From an uncultured Clostridia bacterium (GTDB taxonomy: Bacteria; Bacillota; Clostridia; Oscillospirales; Ruminococcaceae): 61,039 bases of DNA. The stretch covers positions 1 to 61,039 of the forward strand of contig CANRLU010000003.1 of the NCBI GenBank assembly GCA_947631535.1. The letters run 5' to 3'. Shown piece after piece: positions 9,027-17,655 of this stretch (position 1 is its first letter; each line of letters begins with the position of its first letter). Below the pieces are notes generated by a model. That model did not search any database. It was not told the DNA's origin and saw nothing but the letters and a program-made list of their open reading frames with translations. Position numbers and translations under genes: made by a program.

Positions 9027-10318
9027 ATTGCGCTATTGATGGGCCGAGCGGCGCCGGTAAGTCTACCATTGCAAAGGAGCTTGCCCGCAGGCTCGGGTTC
9101 GTTTATGTCGATACGGGGGCGCTCTACCGCTCGATAGGATATTACGCCGTGTCAAAGGGCGCCGACACTGCTTCGGCCGACGAGATAGTGCCCTTGCTCG
9201 GCGATATAAGCGTCGAGCTTAAATATGTTGACGGAGCGCAGCGCGTTATGCTTAACGGCGAGGACGTCTCGGACAAAATAAGGACTCCGGAGATATCAAT
9301 GGCGGCTTCAAACGTCTCCGCCATTCCTGCGGTCAGGGATTTTCTTCTGAATCTTCAGCGCGACATCGCCGGTAAAAACGACATCATAATGGACGGCAGA
9401 GACATCGGAACGGTTATTCTCCCGAGCGCCGAAGTAAAGGTGTTTATGACTGCCTCCCCCGAAGAACGGGCCCGCCGCAGATATGAAGAGCTTAAGGCTA
9501 AGGGTCAGGACGTGAATTACGACGATATCCTCAGCGACATAAATCAGCGCGACTACAACGATTCCCACCGCGAAACTGCTCCGCTCAAAAAGGCCGACGA
9601 CGCTATTGAACTCGACACCACTTCGATGAGCATTGACGAAGTCGTAGGTGCCATCGAAAAGCTTATTACGGCCGAGCAGCGCAAGGAATCCGCTCCGTTC
9701 AGGACTATTCCCGCCTTTCGCAGGTGGTTTTACGCTGTCCTCAGATTTATCGTTTGGATAGGCTTCTCGATAGTTTTCAATCTTAAATACGAAGGCACCG
9801 AGAACCTTCCCGAACACGGCTCAGTAATACTTGCAGGCAACCACAGGACCTGGTTCGACCCGATACTTATAGCTATCCGTGTAAAATTCATTTCGGCATA
9901 TATGGCCAAGGCGGAGCTTTTTGACCACTTCCCGCTGAATGTTATCATCAAGGCGGTGCACGGCTTCCCGACAAGGCGTAACAGCGCCGACGTTTCGGCC
10001 CTAACCCGCGCGGAGAATATGATAAGAAACGGCTATAACCTCACAATCTTCCCCGAGGGCACCCGCTCGAAAGACGGAAAGATAGGCAGAGCAAAGAGCG
10101 GTGTGGCCTTTATCGCCTCAAAGTGCGGCGTGCCGGTTTATCCCGTGGGGATATCCTTTAAGAGCAAGCTGCATTTCCGCTCGAAAATTACCGTTCGCTT
10201 CGGAAAGCCGATATCTCCTGCGGAGCTGCATATAAATTCGATGTCAAAAGCCGACCTCAGGGCCGCCGGCGAGCTGATAATGTCGAATATAGCGGGGCTG
10301 GTGGACGAAGATGCCTAA
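9017..10318 (+). CDS. cmk: Cytidylate kinase fused to PlsC-type acyltransferase
   Basis: A 433-residue fusion. Residues 1-220 are cytidylate kinase (CMP/dCMP phosphorylation) with P-loop GPSGAGKST (9-17), DTGALYR, GRDIGTV and RDYNDSHRE. Residues about 235-433 are a 1-acylglycerol-3-phosphate acyltransferase-like domain with HRTWFD (H276, D281, the HX4D motif) and FPEGTRSK (about 346-353), plus a preceding membrane-seeking helix. In most clostridia these are two adjacent genes; here one frame runs through with no stop and no ribosome site at the junction. It overlaps both neighbours, so expression is coupled with the IspH-S1 protein. The acyltransferase substrate is inferred. Confidence 0.93.
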   Translation: MGLNCAIDGPSGAGKSTIAKELARRLGFVYVDTGALYRSIGYYAVSKGADTASADEIVPLLGDISVELKYVDGAQRVMLNGEDVSDKIRTPEISMAASNVSAIPAVRDFLLNLQRDIAGKNDIIMDGRDIGTVILPSAEVKVFMTASPEERARRRYEELKAKGQDVNYDDILSDINQRDYNDSHRETAPLKKADDAIELDTTSMSIDEVVGAIEKLITAEQRKESAPFRTIPAFRRWFYAVLRFIVWIGFSIVFNLKYEGTENLPEHGSVILAGNHRTWFDPILIAIRVKFISAYMAKAELFDHFPLNVIIKAVHGFPTRRNSADVSALTRAENMIRNGYNLTIFPEGTRSKDGKIGRAKSGVAFIASKCGVPVYPVGISFKSKLHFRSKITVRFGKPISPAELHINSMSKADLRAAGELIMSNIAGLVDEDA

Positions 10319-12308
10319 GGTGACCGTAGCCAAGACCGCGGGCTTCTGCTTCGGGGTCGATAGGGCTGTAAAGCTTGCTTACGAAGCCGCAGAGCGCTAC
10401 GACAACGTTCTCACTCTCGGGCCGATAATCCATAACCCCGACGTCGTGAACGACCTCGGCTCAAAGGGCGTGAGGGTAATAGAAGACCTCGACGGCGTGA
10501 CCGCTGCCGATACCGTGATAATCCGCTCTCACGGCGTTGGGCCCGACGTTTACGAAAAGCTCCTTGAAATTGGCGCAAGAGTGGTTGACGCTACCTGTCC
10601 GTATGTGAAAAAGATACATCAGATAGTTTCGGAGCGCTCAAAAGCGGGGGATATTATCCTCATCGCGGGCGATAAAAACCACCCGGAAGTCAGGGGAATA
10701 GTCGGATATGCCGCAGGGAAGTGCCATGTCTTTGCCGACGCTGACGAGTTGATGAAACTTATAAGAAAAAACTGTGAAAAATTTAAAAAAAGTGTTGCAA
10801 TTCTCTCACAAACCACTTATAATATTAAGCTGTGGGAGAATTGTAAATCTCTTGTAATGGATATGCCGAACGTTACGGTTTACAATACCGTTTGTGCGGC
10901 TACTTCAAAGCGGCAGTCCGAAGCTCTTGAACTTTCCTCACAAAACGATGTAATGATAATCGTCGGCGGGTGTAACAGCTCAAACACCAAAAAGCTGTAT
11001 GATATATGCAGCCTTAACGCCGAGTGTCATCTCGTTGAGAATGCCGAAGGGCTGCGAGAAATTGATTTTTCCCACGTAAGATCCGCTGGGATCTCTGCCG
11101 GCGCGTCAACTCCGGCGTATATTATTAAGGAGGTACAAAATACCATGACTGAAATTCTGACAAAGGAAGAGGAGTTCAACTTCGAGGAAGCGATTGAGCA
11201 GACCTTCAAGAAAATATATACCGGAAAGAGAGTAAGCGGCATCGTCACTGCGGTCAACCCAACTGAAGTTATAGTCGATATCGGAACCAAGCAAACCGGA
11301 TATATTCCTCAGTCCGAACTTTCTTCCGATCCCAATGCAAAGCCTTCCGATGTTGTATCCGTCGGCGACGAGATTGACGTTATCGTTACCAAGATCAATG
11401 ACGTGGAGGGAATCGTCTACCTTTCCAAAAAGCAGGTAGACGCTCAGAAGGGCTACGACGAGATCAAAAAGGCTGCCGATGAAGGCACCACCGTTTCGGG
11501 CGTAGTTACCAATGTTATCAAGGGCGGCATTATCGTCGTCGTCGAAGGCATGAGAGTCTTCGTCCCCGCTTCCCAGACCGGCGTAAGAGCTGACGTCAGC
11601 CTCGAGACACTTTTAAAGCAGACCGTAAACCTCAAGATAATCGAGCTCAACGAGCAGCGCAAGCGCGCCGTTGGTTCCATTCGCAAGGTCGCAGCAGAGG
11701 AAAGAGCCGCAAAGCGTGCTGCGTTCTTTGAAAATGCCGTCATCGGCTCCACCGTTGAGGGCGAGGTAAAGTCTATCACCGATTACGGAGTATTCGTTGA
11801 TGTCGGCGGCGTTGACGGCCTTGTAAGAAAAGCCGACCTCACCTGGGCAAGGATAAAGCACCCCTCCGATGTCGTGTCAGTGGGCGACCATATCGAGGTC
11901 ACCATCAAGGATATCGACCGTGAGACCGGAAAGGTATCGCTTGTTTACAAAAAGCAGTCGGAGAACCCCTGGGATATCTTCCGCAACAACTACGAGCTCG
12001 GCCAGGTCGTGGACGCTACCATCGTTTCCATCACCAGCTTCGGAGCCTTTGCGCAGATCATTCCCGGTATCGACGGCCTTATCCATATTTCGCAGATCGC
12101 CGATCAGAGGGTCAACAATGTTGCCGATTTCCTCACCGTCGGGCAGACCGTGCAGGCTAAGATCACCGAGTGCGATTTTGAGAAAAAGCGCGTAAGCCTT
12201 TCCATCAGAGCGCTTCTGCCTTCCGCCGATGAAACCGCGGAGGCCGAAGAGGCCGATGAGGCAGAGGATACCGCCGAGACCGAACCCGCCGGGGAGTCGG
12301 CTGAATAA
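10311..12308 (+). CDS. ispH: IspH (HMBPP reductase) fused to ribosomal protein S1-type domains
   Basis: A 665-residue two-part protein. Residues 1-278 are 4-hydroxy-3-methylbut-2-enyl diphosphate reductase, the last step of the MEP isoprenoid pathway; its three [4Fe-4S] cysteines are C13 (GFCFGVD), C96 (DATCPYV) and C195 (TVCAATSKRQ). Residues about 300-635 are four S1 RNA-binding domains (GKRVSGIVTAV, GTTVSGVVTNV, GSTVEGEVKSI, GQVVDATIVSI), followed by an acidic Ala/Glu tail. The fusion is known in Clostridia. A strong internal ribosome site with in-frame ATG at the junction could also yield free S1 protein. It overlaps the preceding gene by eight bases and ends in a terminator. Confidence 0.95.
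   Translation: MPKVTVAKTAGFCFGVDRAVKLAYEAAERYDNVLTLGPIIHNPDVVNDLGSKGVRVIEDLDGVTAADTVIIRSHGVGPDVYEKLLEIGARVVDATCPYVKKIHQIVSERSKAGDIILIAGDKNHPEVRGIVGYAAGKCHVFADADELMKLIRKNCEKFKKSVAILSQTTYNIKLWENCKSLVMDMPNVTVYNTVCAATSKRQSEALELSSQNDVMIIVGGCNSSNTKKLYDICSLNAECHLVENAEGLREIDFSHVRSAGISAGASTPAYIIKEVQNTMTEILTKEEEFNFEEAIEQTFKKIYTGKRVSGIVTAVNPTEVIVDIGTKQTGYIPQSELSSDPNAKPSDVVSVGDEIDVIVTKINDVEGIVYLSKKQVDAQKGYDEIKKAADEGTTVSGVVTNVIKGGIIVVVEGMRVFVPASQTGVRADVSLETLLKQTVNLKIIELNEQRKRAVGSIRKVAAEERAAKRAAFFENAVIGSTVEGEVKSITDYGVFVDVGGVDGLVRKADLTWARIKHPSDVVSVGDHIEVTIKDIDRETGKVSLVYKKQSENPWDIFRNNYELGQVVDATIVSITSFGAFAQIIPGIDGLIHISQIADQRVNNVADFLTVGQTVQAKITECDFEKKRVSLSIRALLPSADETAEAEEADEAEDTAETEPAGESAE
11127..11147 (+). 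promoter_or_regulatory. Internal ribosome site and ATG at the IspH/S1 junction
   Basis: AAGGAGGT (11127-11134) is followed by an in-frame ATG at 11145, codon 279, exactly where the IspH domain ends and the acidic lead-in to the S1 domains (MTEILTKEEEF) begins. The gap from AGGAGG to ATG is 11 bases, slightly long but usable. It would give a 387-residue S1 protein. Confidence 0.6.
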
Positions 12309-12323
12309 TAACGGCAAGTCAAG

Positions 12324-12353
12324 CGGCAGGGGAGCATATCTCCTGCCGTTTTT
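12324..12353 (+). terminator. Rho-independent terminator after ispH-S1
   Basis: CGGCAGG (12324-12330) pairs with CCTGCCG (12342-12348), extended by weaker pairs, then TTTTT. It closes the long overlapping operon. Confidence 0.9.
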
Positions 12354-12402
12354 GTAATTTATTAAGATTCGGTTAAAAATGGTTACAATTTCGGTTTTGC
12401 TC

Positions 12403-12431
12403 TTAACATTTCCGAAAAAATGTGCTATATT
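12403..12431 (+). promoter_or_regulatory. Sigma-A promoter for the class A PBP
   Basis: TTAACA (12403-12408), 17-bp spacer, TATATT (12426-12431), about 40 bp before the TTG start. Confidence 0.65.
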
Positions 12432-12472
12432 GATTTAAGAAGTGAAGGCCTGTTCAGAAAGGAGCGGTTTGA

Positions 12473-14809
12473 TTGTCGAAGTTTTCGGAAAATCTTAATA
12501 ATATGAAGCGCAGGGCGAGAAAAATATCCCGTCCGGTGAAGAAGACCATCGGGACTGTGGCCACGGCTTTTCTGTGCTTGTTCTTGGTGTGCGTGCTCAC
12601 CGTCACGATAGTCGGCTCAGCGTTTACCGTTTATATCGTCAACCTTATGGAGGGAACGTCGGAGATAACGCTCGACAACGTCTCCTCGAGCTATACCACC
12701 TATATCTACGCTCAGGGCGACAACGGCGAATGGATAGTTTACGACCTTATGTCCAACGAGGGCGAAAAGCGTATCTGGTGCAGTCTTGAAGGTATACCGC
12801 AGCATGTTCAGGACGCCTTCGTTTATTCCGAGGACGAGCGCTTTTACAGCCACGACGGCGTTGACTTTCAGGGAATACTCTCCGCCCTGAGGGATATTGT
12901 CACCAAGGACAGCAAGCGCGGAGCTTCCACGATAACACAGCAGACGGTCAAAAACATCACCGACGACCGCGCCGACATGGACGACGGTCTTGCCGGCGTT
13001 GCAAGAAAGATTCGCGAGCTCTACCGCGCAGTTCAGCTCGAAAAGCATTACACCAAGGACGATATCCTTGAAACATATTTGAACCTCGTTCCGCTCAACA
13101 ACAATATTTACGGCGTTCAGGCGGCGTCGAACTACTACTTCAACAAGGACGTGAGCGAGCTCACCCTCGGCGAGGCGGCCTGCATTGCCGCCATAACCAA
13201 GAGTCCTACCTATAATGACCCCATAGATCACCCCCAAAACAACTATGAGCGCCGCGTATATATCCTCGACGCGATGCTCGAAAACGGCGCCATTTCCTCG
13301 CAGGAGCACGACGCCGCGCTCGCCGAGGAGCTCCACCTCATAGGCAGTATGGTATACACAAAGTCGGACGACGATTCGGTTGACACTTCCGCCGTCTCTG
13401 CTTATGACAATTTTGAAAGCGTGTCCTCATATTACGTTGACGCCGTTATAAACCAGTGCGTTGACATATTTATGAGCAAATACGGCATCAGCTGGCAGGA
13501 GGCGTATCAGAAGCTCCGTTCGGGAGGATACCAGATATACACCTGCGTTGACCTCGACATTCAAAAGCAGCTTGAGGAAAAATATCTCGACTATCACAAT
13601 CTCTTCGGAGAAGACGGCGACGAAGAGCTCCAGAGCGCCTGCATCTGTATGGACTACAACGGCAGAGTGCTCGGCGTTATAGGCGGCGTCGGCAAAAAGG
13701 AGAGCCCCCTCGGCCTGAACCGCGCCACGCAGTCTACCCGTCAGCCGGGCTCGTCAATAAAGCCGCTCGCTTCCTATTCTCTTGCCGTCGAAAAGGACTA
13801 CATCACCTGGTCGTCGCAGTTTCTCGACGCGCCGCTTCTTATCGAAGACGCTTCTGCGGAGAACGGCTATATGGTATGGCCGGTAAACTATTCTACCTCG
13901 AGCAGCCGAGGCGCCTGGACTTACGACTACAATTTCACCTTCCAGTGCCTGCAGCGCTCGCTCAACACCACCGCAGCGCAGATAGTCGATATGCTTACTC
14001 CTGCTGCCTGCTTCGACCAGCTCTATTATAAGCTCCACCTGAGCACGCTTGCGCTCTATCAGAACGGCAGCACTGACGTTGCGCGCTCTCCGATGTCGGT
14101 CGGCGCGCTCACCAACGGCGTAAAGCTCCAGGATATGGCCGCGGCTTACCAGATCTTCGGCAACGGCGGGCTCTATTACGACTCAACGTTTATCTCAAGA
14201 ATCATCGACAACACCGGCGAGGTCATCTATTCACACAGCTTTGTCGGCGAGAACGTTCTCAACGAGAGCACTGCCTACGTTATGAACAGAATGATGGAAA
14301 CGGTTGTTTCAAGCTCGCGAGGCACCGGCCGCAACGCGAAGCTCGACGGAGTGGAACTAATCGCGAAAACCGGTACCACCAACGACTGGCACGACCTTTG
14401 GTTTATGGGCTGCACCCCCAACTACGTGACCGGTCTCTGGATAGGATATGACATTCCCGCGGATATAGGTACGAGCGTGAGCTCGGCGACCGTGTGGAAA
14501 AACGTCTTTAAAGACATCTGCGAGGCGGGCGAGCTCAAGACCTTCAAGGCCTCAAACAACGTCGTGCAGCGCGAATACTGCACCGAAACGGGTCTTTTGG
14601 CCGGAAGCGGCTGCACCTCGACCTCTACGGGCTTCTATAAGCGCACGAATATCCCGCCGGTATGCTCGGGCGACCATATGTATCCCGAGATCGACAAGGA
14701 CAAGAAGCCGGTCATAGTCACCGACGGCGTAGATACCAACCATTACGAGGAGCTCACCGGAAACCATTACTTCTACGTCTATAATATCCTGCGTGACGGA
14801 AGCTTTTAA
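12473..14809 (+). CDS. Class A penicillin-binding protein (PBP1a type)
   Basis: Bifunctional peptidoglycan synthase of 778 residues. A basic cytoplasmic start and one membrane helix (about 28-58) precede the glycosyltransferase domain, with EDERFYSHDGVD (about 118-129) and RGASTITQQ. The transpeptidase domain has SxxK in GSSIKPL (about 425), SLNTTA and KTGTTNDW (about 631). The start is TTG 12473, eight bases after AAAGGAG; no ATG fits better. There is no long disordered C-terminal tail. It has its own promoter and probably reads into the methyltransferase gene 24 bases on. The non-ATG start may hold expression down. Confidence 0.94.
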   Translation: MSKFSENLNNMKRRARKISRPVKKTIGTVATAFLCLFLVCVLTVTIVGSAFTVYIVNLMEGTSEITLDNVSSSYTTYIYAQGDNGEWIVYDLMSNEGEKRIWCSLEGIPQHVQDAFVYSEDERFYSHDGVDFQGILSALRDIVTKDSKRGASTITQQTVKNITDDRADMDDGLAGVARKIRELYRAVQLEKHYTKDDILETYLNLVPLNNNIYGVQAASNYYFNKDVSELTLGEAACIAAITKSPTYNDPIDHPQNNYERRVYILDAMLENGAISSQEHDAALAEELHLIGSMVYTKSDDDSVDTSAVSAYDNFESVSSYYVDAVINQCVDIFMSKYGISWQEAYQKLRSGGYQIYTCVDLDIQKQLEEKYLDYHNLFGEDGDEELQSACICMDYNGRVLGVIGGVGKKESPLGLNRATQSTRQPGSSIKPLASYSLAVEKDYITWSSQFLDAPLLIEDASAENGYMVWPVNYSTSSSRGAWTYDYNFTFQCLQRSLNTTAAQIVDMLTPAACFDQLYYKLHLSTLALYQNGSTDVARSPMSVGALTNGVKLQDMAAAYQIFGNGGLYYDSTFISRIIDNTGEVIYSHSFVGENVLNESTAYVMNRMMETVVSSSRGTGRNAKLDGVELIAKTGTTNDWHDLWFMGCTPNYVTGLWIGYDIPADIGTSVSSATVWKNVFKDICEAGELKTFKASNNVVQREYCTETGLLAGSGCTSTSTGFYKRTNIPPVCSGDHMYPEIDKDKKPVIVTDGVDTNHYEELTGNHYFYVYNILRDGSF

Positions 14810-14833
14810 ATTCATCTGAAAAGGAGTTTTACA

Positions 14834-15937
14834 ATGCGGTTTTGCTGCCCCTGCCATTTCGGTCTCGAAAGCGTTTTAGCCTTTGAGCTCAGAAAAATAG
14901 GCGGAGAAAACCTTGAGGTTTCGGACGGGAGGATAAGCTTTAGCGGAGACGTTTCGCTTCTTGCTCGGGCGAATATCCGCCTTGCGACCGCCGAGAGGGT
15001 ATATATCGAGCTCGGCAGCTTTAAAGCCGAGACTTTTTCGGAGCTCTTCGACGGCGTAAAGGCGCTTGAGCTCGAGGAATACATCGGTAAGACCGACGCT
15101 TTTCCGGTAAAGGGTCACAGTCTGAAATCGAAGCTTCACAGTATTCCGGATTGCCAGTCGATAATAAAAAAAGCCGCTGTTGAGCGGCTGAAAAGCGTGT
15201 ATCATATCGAGCGATTCGAGGAAACGGGACCGAAGCATCAGATACAGTTCAATATTTTGAAGGATATCGTTACAGTATATCTCGACACTTCCGGCGAAGG
15301 CCTTCACAAGCGCGGCTACCGCAGGACGTCTAACGAGGCTCCCATAAAAGAGACACTTGCCGCGGGTATAGTCGATCTTGCAAGAGTAAGAAGCGGCAGC
15401 ACCGTCTGCGACCCTATGTGCGGCAGCGGGACTTTTCTGATAGAATCGGCCTATAAGGCTCTCGGTATAGCTCCAGGTCTGAAGAGAAGCTTTTCCGCGG
15501 AGATGTGGGACTCAGTTCCCAAAAACATCTGGCAGGAGGAGCGAGCGTCCGCACTCGGAGACATAAGGGAAAACGACTTCAAGGCCTACGGCTTTGATAT
15601 CGACGACTTTGCGGTTTCGCTGAGCCGCTCTAACTGCAAGGCGGCAGGCGTAGGCGGGAGAGTGACCGTTGAAAAGCGGGATATCGTAAAGCACGTCCCC
15701 ATCGACGGCGCAATAACGATATGCAACCCGCCATACGGCGAGAGAATGTTGGAGCTTCGTCAAGCAGAAGACCTTTACAGAAAAATGGGGCAGGTTCTGC
15801 ACCCGTCGAAGACTAATCCCGCCTATATCATAACCCCGCACGAGGAATTTGAAAAGCTCTTCGGCAAAAAGGCCGATAAAAAGCGCAAACTTTATAACGG
15901 CATGCTGAAATGCAACCTTTATATGTATTATCTCTGA
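14834..15937 (+). CDS. THUMP-domain rRNA guanine-N2 methyltransferase (RlmL/YpsC type)
   Basis: SAM-dependent RNA methyltransferase of 367 residues. The N-terminal part (about 45-150) is a THUMP RNA-binding domain. The catalytic domain has SAM motif DPMCGSGTF (193-201) and the N2-guanine signature NPPYGER (about 298-304). Similar proteins correspond to the N-terminal half of E. coli RlmL and to Bacillus YpsC, acting on 23S rRNA; the exact base is not visible. AAAGGAG precedes ATG 14834. It converges on mtaB and the two stops overlap by 10 bases, leaving no space for a terminator. Confidence 0.88.
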   Translation: MRFCCPCHFGLESVLAFELRKIGGENLEVSDGRISFSGDVSLLARANIRLATAERVYIELGSFKAETFSELFDGVKALELEEYIGKTDAFPVKGHSLKSKLHSIPDCQSIIKKAAVERLKSVYHIERFEETGPKHQIQFNILKDIVTVYLDTSGEGLHKRGYRRTSNEAPIKETLAAGIVDLARVRSGSTVCDPMCGSGTFLIESAYKALGIAPGLKRSFSAEMWDSVPKNIWQEERASALGDIRENDFKAYGFDIDDFAVSLSRSNCKAAGVGGRVTVEKRDIVKHVPIDGAITICNPPYGERMLELRQAEDLYRKMGQVLHPSKTNPAYIITPHEEFEKLFGKKADKKRKLYNGMLKCNLYMYYL

Positions 15938-17220
15938 ATTATCTCGCCCCAAAGGCAGCCGTTTTCGGCGGAGGTTATGCGCACATACCCGGCCTCTCTG
16001 AAAAGCGTGTCTGTAAAGCGCTTTACCTTTACAAGCTGATATCCATCCGAATGTCCCTGATGAAAGTCGGGGGCTTTTTCTCGCTCGAATATAACCTGCT
16101 GCACGCTGCCTACGAGCGAGTTCAAAAAGGCATCTCTGCTTGCTTCCACGGCCTGCGCCATAATTGCGGCGCGCTTTGCTTTTATTTCTTCGGAAATCTG
16201 GTCGGCCCGAGCTGCCGCAGGTGTGCCGTTTCGGCGGGAATAGGGGAAGATGTGCGCGTCTGCAAAGGAGATCTCCTTTACAAACTCAAGCGACTCGCAG
16301 AAATCGGCGTCGGTCTCGCCGGGGAACCCGACCATAATGTCGGTAGTTATCGAGCAGTTCGGAAAGCGCAGCCTTAAATGCCCGACGAGCTCGCGATATC
16401 TTTCGGCGGTGTATTTTCGGCGCATTTCTTTAAGAGTTTTGCTGCACCCGCTTTGCAGAGCAAGGTGAAAATGCGGGCAGAGGCCGTGCAGCCCCGCGAG
16501 GCGGTCGATTATATCCTCCGTCAGCTCCTCGGGCTCGAGCGAGCCGAGCCGCACCCTCATAACACCGCTTTTGAGCACTGCTTCAACTGCGTCTACGATG
16601 CTGCTGCCGGTCCCTTTGCCGTAGTCCGAGAGGTTTATGCCGACAATAACTATCTCCTTGTGACCGGACTCCGCGAGCGTCTTTGCCTCTTGCACTATGG
16701 CATCAAGCGGCTTCGAGCGCGAACGCCCGCGAGCGTAGGGGATTATGCAGTAGGAGCAGAAGCGGTCGCAGCCGTCCTGGATTTTGATTATGCCGCGGGT
16801 TTTGCGGCTCCCGTGGATAAGCGCCTCGAGCGCGGGATATTCCCTCCGTGAAGGCTCTATTTCAACAGTTTTTGACCGTGTTTCAACAAAGTTTTCAACG
16901 AGCTCCGAAAGGCGCTGCTTATTTTCCGTCCCGACGGCAACATCGGCCTCTTTCACGGCTTCCGATACGTCGCCGTGAGCCTGCGGATGGCACCCGCAGA
17001 GAGCTACGACCGCCTCTGGGTTTTCTCGCCTGATCCGTCTTATGAGCTGCCGAAGCTTGATATCCGACTGCGCCGTGACGGTGCAGGTGTTTATCACACA
17101 GGCGTCGGCCGAAGCGACGGAGTCGGCAAAGGTGTGGCCGCGCCGCTCGAAATTCTGCTTTAACAGCTCGGTCTCATATTGATTTACCTTGCAACCGAAG
17201 GTGTAAAACCAAACATTCAT
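15928..17220 (-). CDS. mtaB: MtaB, tRNA ms2t6A37 methylthiotransferase
   Basis: Radical-SAM enzyme that adds a methylthio group to t6A at position 37 of ANN-decoding tRNAs. The 430 residues include the N-terminal UPF0004 domain with cluster cysteines C10 (FGCKVN), C46 (NTCTVT) and C77 (LCGCHP), the radical-SAM triad CDRFCSYC (C151, C155, C158), and a C-terminal segment with little TRAM character. YTFGCKVNQYE at the start separates MtaB from MiaB and RimO. The promoter on the minus strand is back to back with that of the HPr-like gene. Confidence 0.93.
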   Translation of the reverse strand: MNVWFYTFGCKVNQYETELLKQNFERRGHTFADSVASADACVINTCTVTAQSDIKLRQLIRRIRRENPEAVVALCGCHPQAHGDVSEAVKEADVAVGTENKQRLSELVENFVETRSKTVEIEPSRREYPALEALIHGSRKTRGIIKIQDGCDRFCSYCIIPYARGRSRSKPLDAIVQEAKTLAESGHKEIVIVGINLSDYGKGTGSSIVDAVEAVLKSGVMRVRLGSLEPEELTEDIIDRLAGLHGLCPHFHLALQSGCSKTLKEMRRKYTAERYRELVGHLRLRFPNCSITTDIMVGFPGETDADFCESLEFVKEISFADAHIFPYSRRNGTPAAARADQISEEIKAKRAAIMAQAVEASRDAFLNSLVGSVQQVIFEREKAPDFHQGHSDGYQLVKVKRFTDTLFREAGYVRITSAENGCLWGEIIQR

Positions 17221-17256
17221 AGTTATTCCTCACATATTTTAACTTCCGTTATGAGT

Positions 17257-17285
17257 ATAATATCACAAAGACGAAAATTTGTAAA
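17257..17285 (-). promoter_or_regulatory. Sigma-A promoter for mtaB
   Basis: Minus strand TTTACA (17280-17285), 17-bp spacer, TATTAT (17257-17262), 37 bp before the ATG at 17220. It lies 16 bp from the divergent HPr-like promoter. Confidence 0.55.
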
Positions 17286-17301
17286 TTGTCTGTAAATTCG
17301 C

Positions 17302-17330
17302 TTGACAGCTTTTTGCAAGACTGCTATACT
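17302..17330 (+). promoter_or_regulatory. Strong sigma-A promoter for the HPr-like gene
   Basis: TTGACA (17302-17307), 17-bp spacer, TATACT (17325-17330), one mismatch from consensus overall, about 32 bp before ATG 17363. Confidence 0.85.
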
Positions 17331-17362
17331 GAAATTGAAGAAATTACATAGGGGGTATTTTT

Positions 17363-17593
17363 ATGACCGCTGTTAAAATCAGGCTCGGCACCATAAATGA
17401 CGTAAAAGACTTTGTAAACGCCGTCACGCTCTGCGACTATGAGGTTGACCTTGTTTCGGGAAGATACGCTATCGACGCAAAGTCGATAATGGGCATATTC
17501 AGCCTCGACCTTTCGAGGCCTGTGGACATGATAATCCACACCGATGAATGTGGCGAGCTTCTTTCAAAGATTGACAGGTTCGTTGAAAAGTAA
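17363..17593 (+). CDS. HPr-like protein lacking the phosphorylatable histidine
   Basis: A 76-residue HPr-fold protein. The C-terminal half aligns with HPr from the beta strand through DAKSIMGIFSLDL, which keeps the regulatory serine (Ser46 of HPr) target of HPr kinase. Where HPr has GIHARPA with the catalytic His15, this protein reads GTINDVKD, so it cannot accept phosphate from enzyme I. That resembles Bacillus Crh, which keeps Ser46 but lost His15, and suggests a regulatory rather than transport role. It is monocistronic, with a strong promoter, a GGGGG ribosome site and a perfect terminator. No PTS gene is nearby. Confidence 0.85.
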   Translation: MTAVKIRLGTINDVKDFVNAVTLCDYEVDLVSGRYAIDAKSIMGIFSLDLSRPVDMIIHTDECGELLSKIDRFVEK

Positions 17594-17602
17594 GATACCG
17601 TC

Positions 17603-17628
17603 AAAAGCCTCTCAAACGAGAGGCTTTT
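17603..17628. terminator. Bidirectional terminator between HPr-like and 18.3-kb gene
   Basis: Perfect 11-bp stem AAAAGCCTCTC (17603-17613) with GAGAGGCTTTT (17618-17628), loop AAAC. T-runs on both sides let it serve both converging genes. Confidence 0.92.
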
Positions 17629-17655
17629 ATCTTTTGTAAGCTTTAGAGACCGCGC

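Noticed and set aside
9680-9720. A possible second start separating PlsC from cytidylate kinase
   Set aside because: No ribosome site and no ATG/GTG in suitable position at the junction, so a single fused product is the simplest reading.
12617-13336. A 239-codon frame antisense to the class A PBP gene
   Set aside because: It mirrors a strongly conserved PBP reading frame, lacks a ribosome site and resembles nothing; it is a codon-bias shadow.
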